A DNA stretch of 64,000 nt from Diphasiastrum complanatum (lineage: Eukaryota > Streptophyta > Lycopodiopsida > Lycopodiales > Lycopodiaceae): contig CM055111.1 in NCBI GenBank assembly GCA_029204225.1, positions 30,409,464 to 30,473,463 of the forward strand. The letters run 5' to 3'. The translations under genes were made by a program, and so were the position numbers. Below are positions 52,864 to 63,380 of this stretch, piece by piece; position 1 is the first letter of the stretch; each line of letters begins with the position of its first letter. The notes beneath the pieces are model-generated. The model was not told the DNA's origin. It saw nothing but the letters and a program-made list of their open reading frames with translations, and searched no databases.

Positions 52864-54640
52864 CTCCAATGGCGACAAGTTGGTCGTGCAATTCATGGAT
52901 CATGGTGAAGAAGGTTCCCACACTTTCATTCTTTTCATCCTAATGGTATTAAGCCTTGACTTTAAGAACATGGCTGAGCCAGATTGGCAATTTGAAATTG
53001 TGTTCTCAAGACTTCCCAAGCTCCCCTAGTTGTCACCACCTCACTAATGTGACTGATCTTTTAAAATATTGAGATGTACTCCCAAAACATGCCATTCTTT
53101 TGACTTGCATAATTTAAAATGGTACATGAGAATGCTGAATAGTAACAAAAACATTTATCTTTTAGCAAAAATGTGCACTCGCTAAAAATATTACTAGGTC
53201 AAAACTTTGCCAAAGTTCACAAAATTTGGCCAATTCGCCATTAGAATGTTGAATGCTAGAATTTGTGATTCATATCACTTTGTTGTTTTGGTTTTTACAT
53301 ATTGTAGGAATCACACTAAAAAATAAAAGAATATTATATTCTTTCATTTTTTTTTAAAAAAAAAAGACGAATTAAAACACTTTGACATTTTCAAGTGAAA
53401 GTTTCCAAATGAAAAATGCATTCACAACTCTCTTTTTTCTTATCAAAGTGCTTGGAATAGTAAAATACATATCATATTTAATGTCCCATTCTTTTACTTT
53501 GAACTTGAGTAGCATATACATCTTGTGCATGTTTGTTCTAAAGTTAGGACAAAGTTCTTGTATATTACAATCTCCAATCATCATTTAGTATTTTTGAAAA
53601 TATATATAATCTAAAGTTCAAAGATTTTGGACACACTTTCCTAGCAATAATTACTTTCACACTATTTAATATCTCAATCTACTTATGAGTGTCCTTGTAA
53701 TGATAAAATAAAGAGATAGTACGGCTACAGTGGAGAGTACCACTGATAACTAGCTTATCAATTGAAAGTAATCACTCAAAAATGTTATTTCTCTTACTAT
53801 TTTATTCATTTTGTTGGCTTTACTATATGTCATAAAATACCACGATTCTTGAGTGTGCATAATCAAGGCATGTTCCTAAAATATATAAAAAACTACTCAT
53901 GTTTTTTTATTTGAAACATTTTAGTACATAGCAACGAAGAAATTTCAAAAACATTCAAAGGCTAAATAGACTTGTTGAGAGACAAGTTGACACTTTCATG
54001 AGATGATCAAGGACGCTCTTGAATTTTGTGACAAACAATGATATGACAGAGAGGGATATCATTAAACTAAAAAAATACACATCCACAAATTTAGACAAAC
54101 CAATACACTTCTAAAGAAGCAATGTTATGTCTATTTTATTGCATAAGAAAAAATCTTCTATTTCTTTTTATATTTGAAACTTATTAAAAGGTGGTGAAAG
54201 TCTTCTACTTAAAAACTCATATCATACTTCTTTGTCCATTCACTCTAATAATGATTCATCATTCATAGATAATAATGTTATACTCTTTCAACAAGCATAA
54301 TTGTTAATCACGTTAATGAACTTTGGAAATTTCACAAGAAGCATTGCAATTGGAGTGCCAATTGTGGTAAATTTCACAAGACACAAGAAGTTGACCCAAA
54401 CAAATAAGTAGTCTCTATGGAGATAACAACCTTTCCTACTTACAAATTATAACAATGTTTCTCTTGGAGATGTCCAAAACCTTAAGACATATGGTTCACT
54501 ATCTCACGCATTTTTCAAAAAATGCAGATTTTAAATTTGAGAAAATATGCTCCAAACAAAAATTGTCTTATTCAAATTCTCATGCTTTGACACTATTTTA
54601 TATGATGTGCGCCTTTTGAATCTTTTGAAAAAAAAAACCA
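52864..54640. other. AT-rich region without recognised feature
   Basis: A 68-codon frame at 52823-53029 starts in the C6 LTR and has no motif. I see no LTR ends, PBS, RT or protease signature, and no RNA gene. Confidence 0.5.
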
Positions 54641-54912
54641 TTTCAATGTGTATATACATATGTGTGTGTGTGCGTGTGTGTTAGAAGAGCAATACTTAAC
54701 CAATTCTTTTGCCATTACTTTTCTCTCTCTAAGCTCTTGCAATTTTTAGTGAGCCCTAGTTGTCATATAATGTACTCTTTCTGTTTGACTTGTATGAAAT
54801 ACAATATGCATGAGACAACTTTGTATGGAGCACTTCTTCTTTCCTTGGCTTAAAAGCACTTGATTGTGTAAGAAATTGATTCAATCATAGTTTGCTAACT
54901 TGGTATCAAAGC
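54641..54912 (+). repeat. Possible decayed Copia LTR end with PBS-like site
   Basis: A TATATACATA(TG)n run (54647-54681) and about 220 bp lead to TGGTATCAAAGC at 54901-54912, one base from the Copia PBS TGGTATCAGAGC. A short leader-like sequence follows but no gag is recognisable. The left LTR edge is not definable. Confidence 0.35.
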
Positions 54913-56557
54913 ATAGGTGATTGCCATTAGCAAGCAAGGAAGAGAATTAGATTTCAGAGAAATTTGGAAGATAGTTTGAAAAAGCTATGAAAAAAGCTAA
55001 TAACCAGATCGATAGTGAAACAACGTTTTTGCAAGTTATGAAATGAGGTATTGCAGGAACAAAGCAAACTAGATATTGTCATCTGCTACAATTTCCAACC
55101 AAGAGCAACCTCCCCATAGAATTGAATTTTTTTTGTCTTTCTACAACCTCAAATCTATTTGACATTCCACATTCTAAGAAGATTTCCAATACATTACCCA
55201 CGACGGGTGGGCTCCTCAGATTTGGTTTTGTTTGTTAAAAAAATTTATATACAAGGGATCAAAAATATACAAAGGGTCCAGATTTTAATCTAGGTCAGAA
55301 AATACACAAAGAGTCTATGCAAGCAAACGAGGATCTATGCTTTTCCAAGTGACAATTGAAGATGCCAATGCAAAAGTGGAGCAATATCATTCAACATGGG
55401 TTGTAGTGGGTCCTACAACACATTAGGGGTGGGATGATGTTGGCTGATTCTGATGAATCCCCGAGATACTAGGGTAGACCTATCCAAGAGCACATTTCAC
55501 CTTAGACTGAGGAGGTCTCTGAAGAAGAAGGGATGAACGAAGAATGAGAGCTGAGTATGAGAGGTGAAAAATACTAGTTAAGAATGACAGAAAGAAACTA
55601 TGTGAGCCTCATAGTGAATTCCAAAAGATGGAATGATCATGTAGGAACTAGTATTTCTAGGGTTTATAATAAATGCAAGTAGGCCCCTCTTAGAAAAGTA
55701 GAGTGAGCCACCTTTTGATGGTGACCTCTAATGGAGAGGGTAATTCCACTTGTAATTTGTGTAATATGGAATTGCCACTAGGATGCCACCTAAGGAGTTC
55801 TCTTGCTTATTTAAGAGACTCCCCCTTTGTAGAAGGGAGCTTTTTATGCATTGTATCTACTCCATGTCCAAATTTGAAGAGCCCATTCCTTGTGTGTGGT
55901 TATGAATCTAGTTGTGGATTAGTTTTCTTGTTTTTGTGGATTAAGATAGGAATTGGTACTGTGGTAAATCCTTTAGAATGGGATTGTGATTTAGTTCTTG
56001 CAAGTCTTGTGACATCTCATTTCTTGATGTTCTTGATGTCCAAGAACCAAAAAATGTGTGTTTCTTGTTCTTGAACCTTCAACATGCTGTCTAGTTCTTG
56101 TTTCTTGATTTTGCTTTGTGGTGTGTTTAGATTAATTATCGGTTTGCATTGATCTGTAAAATTTGTTTTGCAAAGTTAGAAATAGGATTTCATTGATGTT
56201 CAACTGAGCTGCATTTTGATTTCTTGATTGAATGCATGTGAATACGGTTCAAGAGTGACCCATCTGAGTGTCCTCTGACATGCAGGACAAACCGCAACGA
56301 ATATCAGTCACTTCAATGAAACAAGCATGATAATGACCAAGAAATGCCCAAGAAGTCTGGTAATAAGCAGAATAGTTCTGAAACTGAAAGAAGTAAAGAA
56401 ATAAAGCCTGTTGACTCTTAGTTCCTACTTAGATGGTTTTTTTTTGTAATTCTATGTATAGCGTGACTATACAGTATTTGGGGAAAAATCACATGTTCTC
56501 TTGTCTTCAATCACTTTATGATATGTTGTGGTGAATCGATTAGAGTCTGGTTATCAT
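54913..56557. other. Unclassified repeat-like DNA, target of C8
   Basis: No protein motif found. 55690-56100 looks LTR-like: TTATTTAAG-type TATA context near 55807, many short C/T-rich stretches, one 123-codon frame without a known motif. The segment 'gacatgcaggac' near 56278 resembles gypsy leader sequence, but I could not confirm it. C8 is inserted at 56558. Confidence 0.35.
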
Positions 56558-57419
56558 TGTTGAAAATTGTCACTTCTCACTTGACATTGGTTCATGTAAA
56601 TATTGATCAAACATTAGAATATGTTGATGATATGATTTCACACGTGTGGAGCATGTTCCCATGTGTGAAAGGATGTACTTTTCATGTTTGTATATATCCA
56701 AATTGATTTTGTATCATTCTAGTTAGTGTGAACATGAAATGACTAGTTTTTAGTCAAGTTGACTAGTCACCTACAAATTAGCTTTTCCTTGCATGAGCAT
56801 GAGTAAATGCTCCCACATGGCAAGTGGATGTTCACATGTGTGTATAGAGTACTAGAAGATAAGAGTTGACCATTTTCCTTAGATCCTATTTTGTAGGGAA
56901 TATTCCTATATTCTAGGAGACTAGCTTTTTGGATTTTAGTCATATTCTAGAAGGTCAACTATTGGATAAGGATCAAGGATGGATCAAATGGATAGATATG
57001 AGTGATATGGCACTCTTCACACGTGTGAAGGCCTGCTGGACTGTACCAGACTCATGGATGTACTTGATCCATAAAAGGATCATCATTTTGCTAAGAAAAT
57101 TGATGAGACTTTTGCACTCTACACTTTTGTGAGATTTCTAGTCATTTGTCTTGTGATTTTTATGCATGATTGCTATCTAGTATCATTGTACTTGTTGTTT
57201 CAGGTGCAGTCCGTACAGTGGACAGTACTCCACACGTGTGAAGCCGCTCTCACTAAAAAATGATGTGTTGATCCATTGCTCTTGCTTAAATCCAAGTGTA
57301 GTGAATCTAGATCAAGATCTAATGTGTAGAACTTGATAGATTCATTGATTAAGCAACCAATAACTCTCTATGATTGTAAAGTACAATCATTATTGTCCTA
57401 AAAACTGTAAAATTTATCA
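56558..57419 (+). repeat. C8 5' LTR
   Basis: 862 bp, TGTTGAAAATTGTC...AAAATTTATCA. Three copies of CACACGTGTG (56639, 57018, 57231), related CACATGTGTG sites, and a TATATATCC stretch at 56691 as a possible TATA box. Confidence 0.95.
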
Positions 57420-57431
57420 TGGTATCAGAGC
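57420..57431 (+). other. C8 primer-binding site (initiator-Met tRNA)
   Basis: TGGTATCAGAGC, directly after the LTR. Confidence 0.95.
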
Positions 57432-58016
57432 TAAGTAAGAGAGTGATCATTGAATCATAAATCTTGTAAAGATCATTGGCAAAATTTGTTTTTTGGCCAA
57501 TACTAGTGAGGGCGAGTTCTTCTAGAGTGATAGCTTGTAATCATTTGGATCAAAACGACTTGGAGGCTGTTTATGTACTTTTCACACGTGTGAAACCGTA
57601 CAGCAACTTTCAATTCAAGTTACTTTGTGTTTTTTGGTCCCAAAATCACAATACTAGTTCATTTTTGGTGCTTTTTGAAGCATAGTATTGATCTAGATTC
57701 ATTCTAACTAATGCCTATGACCAAGTAGTGTTTTGGATCATTGAAGCATTTCTTTTTAGAGTCTAAGATCAGATCTAAGAGGCTGATTTGTTCAGATCCT
57801 TAGTTGAAGTGAAATCTCTAAGAAAAGTGTAAAGCAATTTTTTTTTTGTGAGAGTGAAAGCTAGAAATTTTTGGTAAGATCTTTGAGTATCATTCAAGCT
57901 TGTGTGTTAGTTTGATAGAGACAAGCCTATAGGCATTCTAGTAAGCTTTAGGCCACTTCATAGATCTTTTAAAATTCAAAAATCTTTGTGATTTTTAAAA
58001 GAGCATTCATTCTAAA
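57432..58016 (+). other. C8 leader
   Basis: 585-bp untranslated leader. It contains the 16-bp palindrome TTTCACACGTGTGAAA at 57581-57596 and a T10-type run near 57840. Confidence 0.8.
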
Positions 58017-61000
58017 ATGTCATCCATGGGTGGATATTTGATGGAACCAAGTGAGAGACTCACTTCCACAAATTATTCCATTTGGAAAGTGAGAATGGAA
58101 TCACTCCTAGTGATCCATGATCTATATGACATAGTTCAAGGAGTAGAGGAAGAGCCTCAAACTCCCCAAGAACAAGCCAAATACAAGAAGAGAGCAAGAT
58201 TAGCTCTACATTGCATAAAGTTAAATGTATGCAATGACCTCTTGAAAGAGGTGTCTTCTTGTACCTCATCCAAAGAGGCTTGGGATTCATTAAAGAGCAT
58301 TTATGAATCCAACAATACTTCAAGAATCCTCATGCTAAGAAATCAAGTTTTCCAAAGCATGAAAGGAAGTGGAGAGAGTGGACAAGAGTATGTTCTTAGG
58401 ATCAAATCTCTTAACAAGGAGTTAAGTGCAATAGGAGAGAAGATCCAAGATCAAGAACTAGTACAAATCATTTTGAATGGTCTAAGTGATGAGTTTACCA
58501 ACTTAGTCCAATCATTTGCCATTCAAGACTCTCTTCCATCCATTGAAAAGTTGCACAATGTTCTTGTGGCCGAGGAGAGTAGGCTTCTACACCTCAAGAC
58601 AAGAATGGATAGCATGTCACTTAATGGAGGAGAGGAGAAAGCTAACTTTACATCTAAAGGCAAGAAAAAGCAAAATCCATTCAAGAAAAATCAAGGCAAG
58701 GAGGCCGAGATGAAGAATGGAGGATCTACCTCCAAAGGCAAAGTGAAGAACAAGGCAAAACTAAAGTGTTTCTTTTGTGGAAAGAAAGGACACTTTGCCT
58801 CAGAATGCTACTTGAAGAAGAATCAACAAGCCAAAGGAGATCAAGGGAACATTGCTCAAGAGGAAGAATATGAGGATGGATTCAACACATCCTTAATGGT
58901 TGCATCTACACCAACTTCAAGTCAAGACACATGGTGGATAGATAGTGGGGCTAGTTCCCACATGTCCTTTAACAAGCATTATTTTTCTACTCTTCTATCT
59001 TGTAATGACTCTAAGAAGTCAATATACACTGCTAGTGATCAAGCATGCAAGATAGATGGCATAGGATCTATACCTCTTTGTTTAGGCACATCTAAAAGGA
59101 TAGATCTAGATAATGTTTTGTATGTTCCTACCATTTCAAGAAACTTGCTTAGTGTAGGACAATTAATGGACAATGGACTAGATGTACATTTCAAGAATGG
59201 AGTTTGTTCCATCTTGAAAAATGATAAGTGCATAGCTAGTGGCATTAAGCAAGGTAGACTTTTCAAGTTGGATGCTAATGTTGCAAGTGAAAGTGTGAAC
59301 TTGGCTAGGGAGGAGCTAACTCAAGTGGAGCTTTGGCATAAGAGATTAGGCCATCCTAATCTTCAATCTATGGAGTCAATGGCAAGCAAGGAACTAGCTC
59401 TCGGCCTACCAAGAGCTTTCAAGAAGTGTGGAAAAATGTGTGAGGCATGTGGCCTTGCAAAGTCACACAAATCTTCTTACAAGAAATCTTCATCAAGATC
59501 TCTCTCTCCCTTGGATCTCATACATTCTGATGTACATAGTTTTTCACATGCAAGTAATGGAGGTGCCTTGATGTATGTAACTTTTATAGATGATTGTACT
59601 AGATTCACATGGATTGAGTTACTATCAAAGAAAAATCTTGTTTATGAAGCTTTCATTAAGTTCAAGTCTCTAGTAGAGAAACAACTTAGTACTTCTATCA
59701 AAGCACTAAGATGTGATAATGGAGGAGAGTACACCTCCAATAAAATGAAAGACTTTTGTGAGATCAATGGTATTAAGTTACAATACACTTGTTCCTACAC
59801 CCCTCAACAAAATGGGGTGGCCGAGAGGAAAAATAGGAGTCTATGTGAGTGTGCAAAGTCCTTGAGGCTTGATGCATCACTTCCCATCTCATTTTGGGGA
59901 GAAGCCATAACATGTGCTAATTATTTGTGTAATAGACTTCCTAGTAGTGCTATAGATGGGATCTCACCTTATCAAGCCTTGTTTGATAAGAAACCCAATG
60001 TAAAATATTTTAAGATCTTTGGATGTACTTGTTATGTACACATTCCTTTGGAGACTAGAAGGAAAGAAGATGCTACCTCCTTCAAAGGAATCTTTGTTGG
60101 CTATGGAGAAAATAGCAAGGGATATAGGATATATGATCCTACATCCAAGAAAGTAAAGGTAAGCAAGGATGTACTTTTTGATGAGTCACAATTTGCTAAG
60201 AGCTTGTCAAATGGATCTAACCCATTGTGCATTGAAGATCTTGACAAATCCGAGGAGGATCTTGACAAACCCGAGGAGGATCATGACAAACCCGAGGATG
60301 GAGATTTGGATCCAAGTCAAAAGGGGCCAAGAAGATCATCAAGGAGCAAGGCCGAGCCCTCAAGGCTTACCTATGTGGACAAGGGAAAGCAAAAGGAAGG
60401 CTCTACATCTTCTACCTCTTACTCTTTTTTAGCTACATTGATTGAAGAACCATCATCTTTTGAAGAAGCATGTAAATCTAAAGTTTGGAGAGATGCAATG
60501 CAAGTAGAGTATGATGCATTAGAAGAAAATCATACTTGGAATCTTGTAAATCTTCCAAGAGGAAAGAAACCACTTGCATGTAAGTGGATTTATAGAATTA
60601 AGTACAATCAAGATGGATCTATTAGTAAATACAAAGCTAGGCTTGTTGCTAAGGGATTTCTTCAAATAAAAGGATTGGATTATGAAGAAACATTTGCACC
60701 TGTAGCTAAGCTTGTAACTATTAGATTAATCATTTGCATTGCTACTTTGTTCAAATGGGATCTCTACCAAATGGATGTGACAAATGCCTTCTTGAATGGC
60801 TTCTTAGAAGAGGAAATCTACATGATGCAACCCGAGGGCTTCATCAAGATTGGTGAGGAGCAAAAGTTGTGCTACTTAAGGAAGAGCCTATATGGCTTGA
60901 AGCAAGCACCTAGAGCTTGGTACTCTAGGTTGCATGATTTTCTCTATTCCCTTGGCTTTGTACTAAGTGCTTATGAACCTTCTTTATATTTCAAATGTAA

Positions 61001-61997
61001 TGAAGGAAAGATCATCATTTTGGTTCTTTATGTTGATGACATCATTATGACAGGAAATGATGATGATGGCATAGGCAAAGTAAAAGTTGACTTATCTAGT
61101 GAGTTCAAGATGGTAGATCTAGGCTTCCTAAAGTTTATACTTGGGATAGAAGTGTCTAGAAGTAGCAATTGTACTTTCATAAGTCAATCTAAGTATGCTA
61201 CTTCCATTCTTGAAAGATTTGGTATGAAAGATTGTAAGGGGATTGACACCCCTATGGAGCATGTTGTGAAAGCAACTAATGAAGGTGATGAAGCATCCTT
61301 TGAGGACATCACTCTCTTTAGGAAGCTTATAGGCTCTCTAATCTATTTAACCATCACTAGACCTGACTTAAGTTTTTGTGTAAGCAAGTTGAGTCAAAGT
61401 ATGCAAGCTCCTTTAATTCATCATTGGAAAAGTGCCAAGAGAGTACTTAGATATGTTTCTAGTACTAGATTTTTTGGTATACTTTATGAAGGATCTAACT
61501 TGCACTTGAGAGCCTACTCGGATTCAGATTTTGCAGGTGACAAGATGGATAGGAAGTCCATTAGTGCATTTGCAACATTTCTTTGTGGAGGAGTGATATC
61601 TTGGCTTTCCAAAAAGCAAGATACAATCTCACTATCTTCTTGTGAAGCCGAGTACAAGGCATTGACTTCAACAACCAAAGAGCTCTTATGGCTAAGAAGA
61701 CTCTTGATGGAACTACATGTGCTAGAGGCCGAGGAGATCCCTTACATATTTTGTGACAATCAAGCTTCTCAACAAATTGCTTCAAATCCTATCTTCCATG
61801 CTAGAACAAAGCATATTGAGATAGCTCACCACTTTGTGAGGGAGAAGGTACAATCCAAGGAAGTGCAACTACATCATGTACCATCATCCGAATGCATAGC
61901 TGATATCTTAACCAAACCATTGTCCAAAGATCCATTTTTTAAGTTAAGATATGCTCTTGGAATTGTAGATAGATGTACACTAGATTTGCCAAGTTAG
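58017..61997 (+). CDS. C8 Gag-Pol polyprotein (1326 aa)
   Basis: A single frame encodes Gag, protease, integrase, RT and RNase H in Copia order. Gag domain residues 1-200; zinc knuckle CFFCGKKGHFASEC near 251-264; protease WWIDSGASSHM near 306; pre-integrase LWHKRLGHPN near 439 with zinc ligand block CEAC. Integrase core: HSDVHSF, RCDNGGEY near 565 and TPQQNGVAERKN near 596, carrying the catalytic D, D and E. An acidic linker with three (E)DxDKxEE repeats is near 742-760. RT has CKWIYRIKYNQDG, MDVTNAFLNG near 919 and palm YVDDII near 1004; RNase H has SDSDFAGD near 1167, SSCEAEYKAL near 1206 and ADILTKPL. No stop or frameshift. The start Met (MSSMGGYLMEPSERL) is the first in frame and aligns with other Gag starts. 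It has the usual length for plant Copia. Confidence 0.96.
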   Translation: MSSMGGYLMEPSERLTSTNYSIWKVRMESLLVIHDLYDIVQGVEEEPQTPQEQAKYKKRARLALHCIKLNVCNDLLKEVSSCTSSKEAWDSLKSIYESNNTSRILMLRNQVFQSMKGSGESGQEYVLRIKSLNKELSAIGEKIQDQELVQIILNGLSDEFTNLVQSFAIQDSLPSIEKLHNVLVAEESRLLHLKTRMDSMSLNGGEEKANFTSKGKKKQNPFKKNQGKEAEMKNGGSTSKGKVKNKAKLKCFFCGKKGHFASECYLKKNQQAKGDQGNIAQEEEYEDGFNTSLMVASTPTSSQDTWWIDSGASSHMSFNKHYFSTLLSCNDSKKSIYTASDQACKIDGIGSIPLCLGTSKRIDLDNVLYVPTISRNLLSVGQLMDNGLDVHFKNGVCSILKNDKCIASGIKQGRLFKLDANVASESVNLAREELTQVELWHKRLGHPNLQSMESMASKELALGLPRAFKKCGKMCEACGLAKSHKSSYKKSSSRSLSPLDLIHSDVHSFSHASNGGALMYVTFIDDCTRFTWIELLSKKNLVYEAFIKFKSLVEKQLSTSIKALRCDNGGEYTSNKMKDFCEINGIKLQYTCSYTPQQNGVAERKNRSLCECAKSLRLDASLPISFWGEAITCANYLCNRLPSSAIDGISPYQALFDKKPNVKYFKIFGCTCYVHIPLETRRKEDATSFKGIFVGYGENSKGYRIYDPTSKKVKVSKDVLFDESQFAKSLSNGSNPLCIEDLDKSEEDLDKPEEDHDKPEDGDLDPSQKGPRRSSRSKAEPSRLTYVDKGKQKEGSTSSTSYSFLATLIEEPSSFEEACKSKVWRDAMQVEYDALEENHTWNLVNLPRGKKPLACKWIYRIKYNQDGSISKYKARLVAKGFLQIKGLDYEETFAPVAKLVTIRLIICIATLFKWDLYQMDVTNAFLNGFLEEEIYMMQPEGFIKIGEEQKLCYLRKSLYGLKQAPRAWYSRLHDFLYSLGFVLSAYEPSLYFKCNEGKIIILVLYVDDIIMTGNDDDGIGKVKVDLSSEFKMVDLGFLKFILGIEVSRSSNCTFISQSKYATSILERFGMKDCKGIDTPMEHVVKATNEGDEASFEDITLFRKLIGSLIYLTITRPDLSFCVSKLSQSMQAPLIHHWKSAKRVLRYVSSTRFFGILYEGSNLHLRAYSDSDFAGDKMDRKSISAFATFLCGGVISWLSKKQDTISLSSCEAEYKALTSTTKELLWLRRLLMELHVLEAEEIPYIFCDNQASQQIASNPIFHARTKHIEIAHHFVREKVQSKEVQLHHVPSSECIADILTKPLSKDPFFKLRYALGIVDRCTLDLPS

Positions 61998-62010
61998 AAG
62001 TGAGGAGGAG
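61998..62010 (+). other. C8 polypurine tract
   Basis: AAGTGAGGAGGAG, between the stop codon (61995-61997) and the 3' LTR at 62011. The stop codon abuts the tract. Confidence 0.92.
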
Positions 62011-62872
62011 TGTTGAAAATTGTCACTTCTCACTTGACATTGGTTCATGTAAATATTGATCAAACATTAGAATATGTTGATGATATGATTTCACACGTGT
62101 GGAGCATGTTCCCATGTGTGAAAGGATGTACTTTTCATGTTTGTATATATCCAAATTGATTTTGTATCATTCTAGTTAGTGTGAACATGAAATGACTAGT
62201 TTTTAGTCAAGTTGACTAGTCACCTACAAATTAGCTTTTCCTTGCATGAGCATGAGTAAATGCTCCCACATGGCAAGTGGATGTTCACATGTGTGTATAG
62301 AGTACTAGAAGATAAGAGTTGACCATTTTCCTTAGATCCTATTTTGTAGGGAATATTCCTATATTCTAGGAGACTAGCTTTTTGGATTTTAGTCATATTC
62401 TAGAAGGTCAACTATTGGATAAGGATCAAGGATGGATCAAATGGATAGATATGAGTGATGTGGCACTCTTCACACGTGTGAAGGCCTGCTGGACTGTACC
62501 AGACTCATGGATGTACTTGATCCATAAAAGGATCATCATTTTGCTAAGAAAATTGATGAGACTTTTGCACTCTACACTTTTGTGAGATTTCTAGTCATTT
62601 GTCTTGTGATTTTTATGCATGATTGCTATCTAGTATCATTGTACTTGTTGTTTCAGGTGCAGTCCGTACAGTGGACAGTACTCCACACGTGTGAAGCCGC
62701 TCTCACTAAAAAATGATGTGTTGATCCATTGCTCTTGCTTAAATCCAAGTGTAGTGAATCTAGATCAAGATCTAATGTGTAGAACTTGATAGATTCATTG
62801 ATTAAGCAACCAATAACTCTCTATGATTGTAAAGTACAATCATTATTGTCCTAAAAACTGTAAAATTTATCA
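62011..62872 (+). repeat. C8 3' LTR
   Basis: 862 bp, one difference from the 5' LTR by eye. CACACGTGTG at 62092, 62471 and 62684. Followed by ATCAT. Confidence 0.95.
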
Positions 62873-63380
62873 ATCATCAGCTCCTTTATCCCAAGGGTTG
62901 CTCTTCTTCGATGTGACTTTTTCTTGTTGGAAAATACTTGACGCCTACTTGCCTCATTATAATCGCAAAGATCATTAATGCCAAACCATTTTTTTTATCA
63001 CCAAGATCATGCAAGCAAAAATGACTAGTACACAAACTAATAGCATTTTGCATCACCTTTATAAACTTGCCATCATAGCTAAATTTAAATTCAATGGATC
63101 ATGTCTATTTAATATACACACAATGTTTGCTTCAAAACTTACTTTTAATATTGATTTCTCACACTTGTCATCAACATTTGCTTAGAAACTAGAATCTGCC
63201 ATTAAAAAGTCCTATGACTTCTATTCAAATTAACCGAAGACACTTGCTCCTCACAACAAATCCCTTTCCATCAACATTTCCACAATGAATGGAATACGAC
63301 AAGCAGGAATTAACAATCTAATTCTCAACATTCAACTTCATAACTCAATCCTATCACTTTGGTTAACTACAGATTGTAAA
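62873..63380. other. Right flank of C8, no recognised feature
   Basis: Continuation of the C8 target sequence. No protein signature or LTR edge found. Confidence 0.4.

Larger units (their letters stand above)
56558..62872 (+). mobile_element. Complete, apparently young Copia element C8
   Basis: 6315-bp plus-strand element. Perfect target duplications ATCAT (56553-56557, 62873-62877). Two 862-bp LTRs with a single difference seen by eye (A at 57006 versus G at 62459). PBS at 57420, one uninterrupted gag-pol frame (58017-61997) and a purine tract directly before the 3' LTR. All parts needed for autonomous transposition are present. It is the only such copy in the window and the likely source of functions for C3-like elements. 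Confidence 0.96.
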
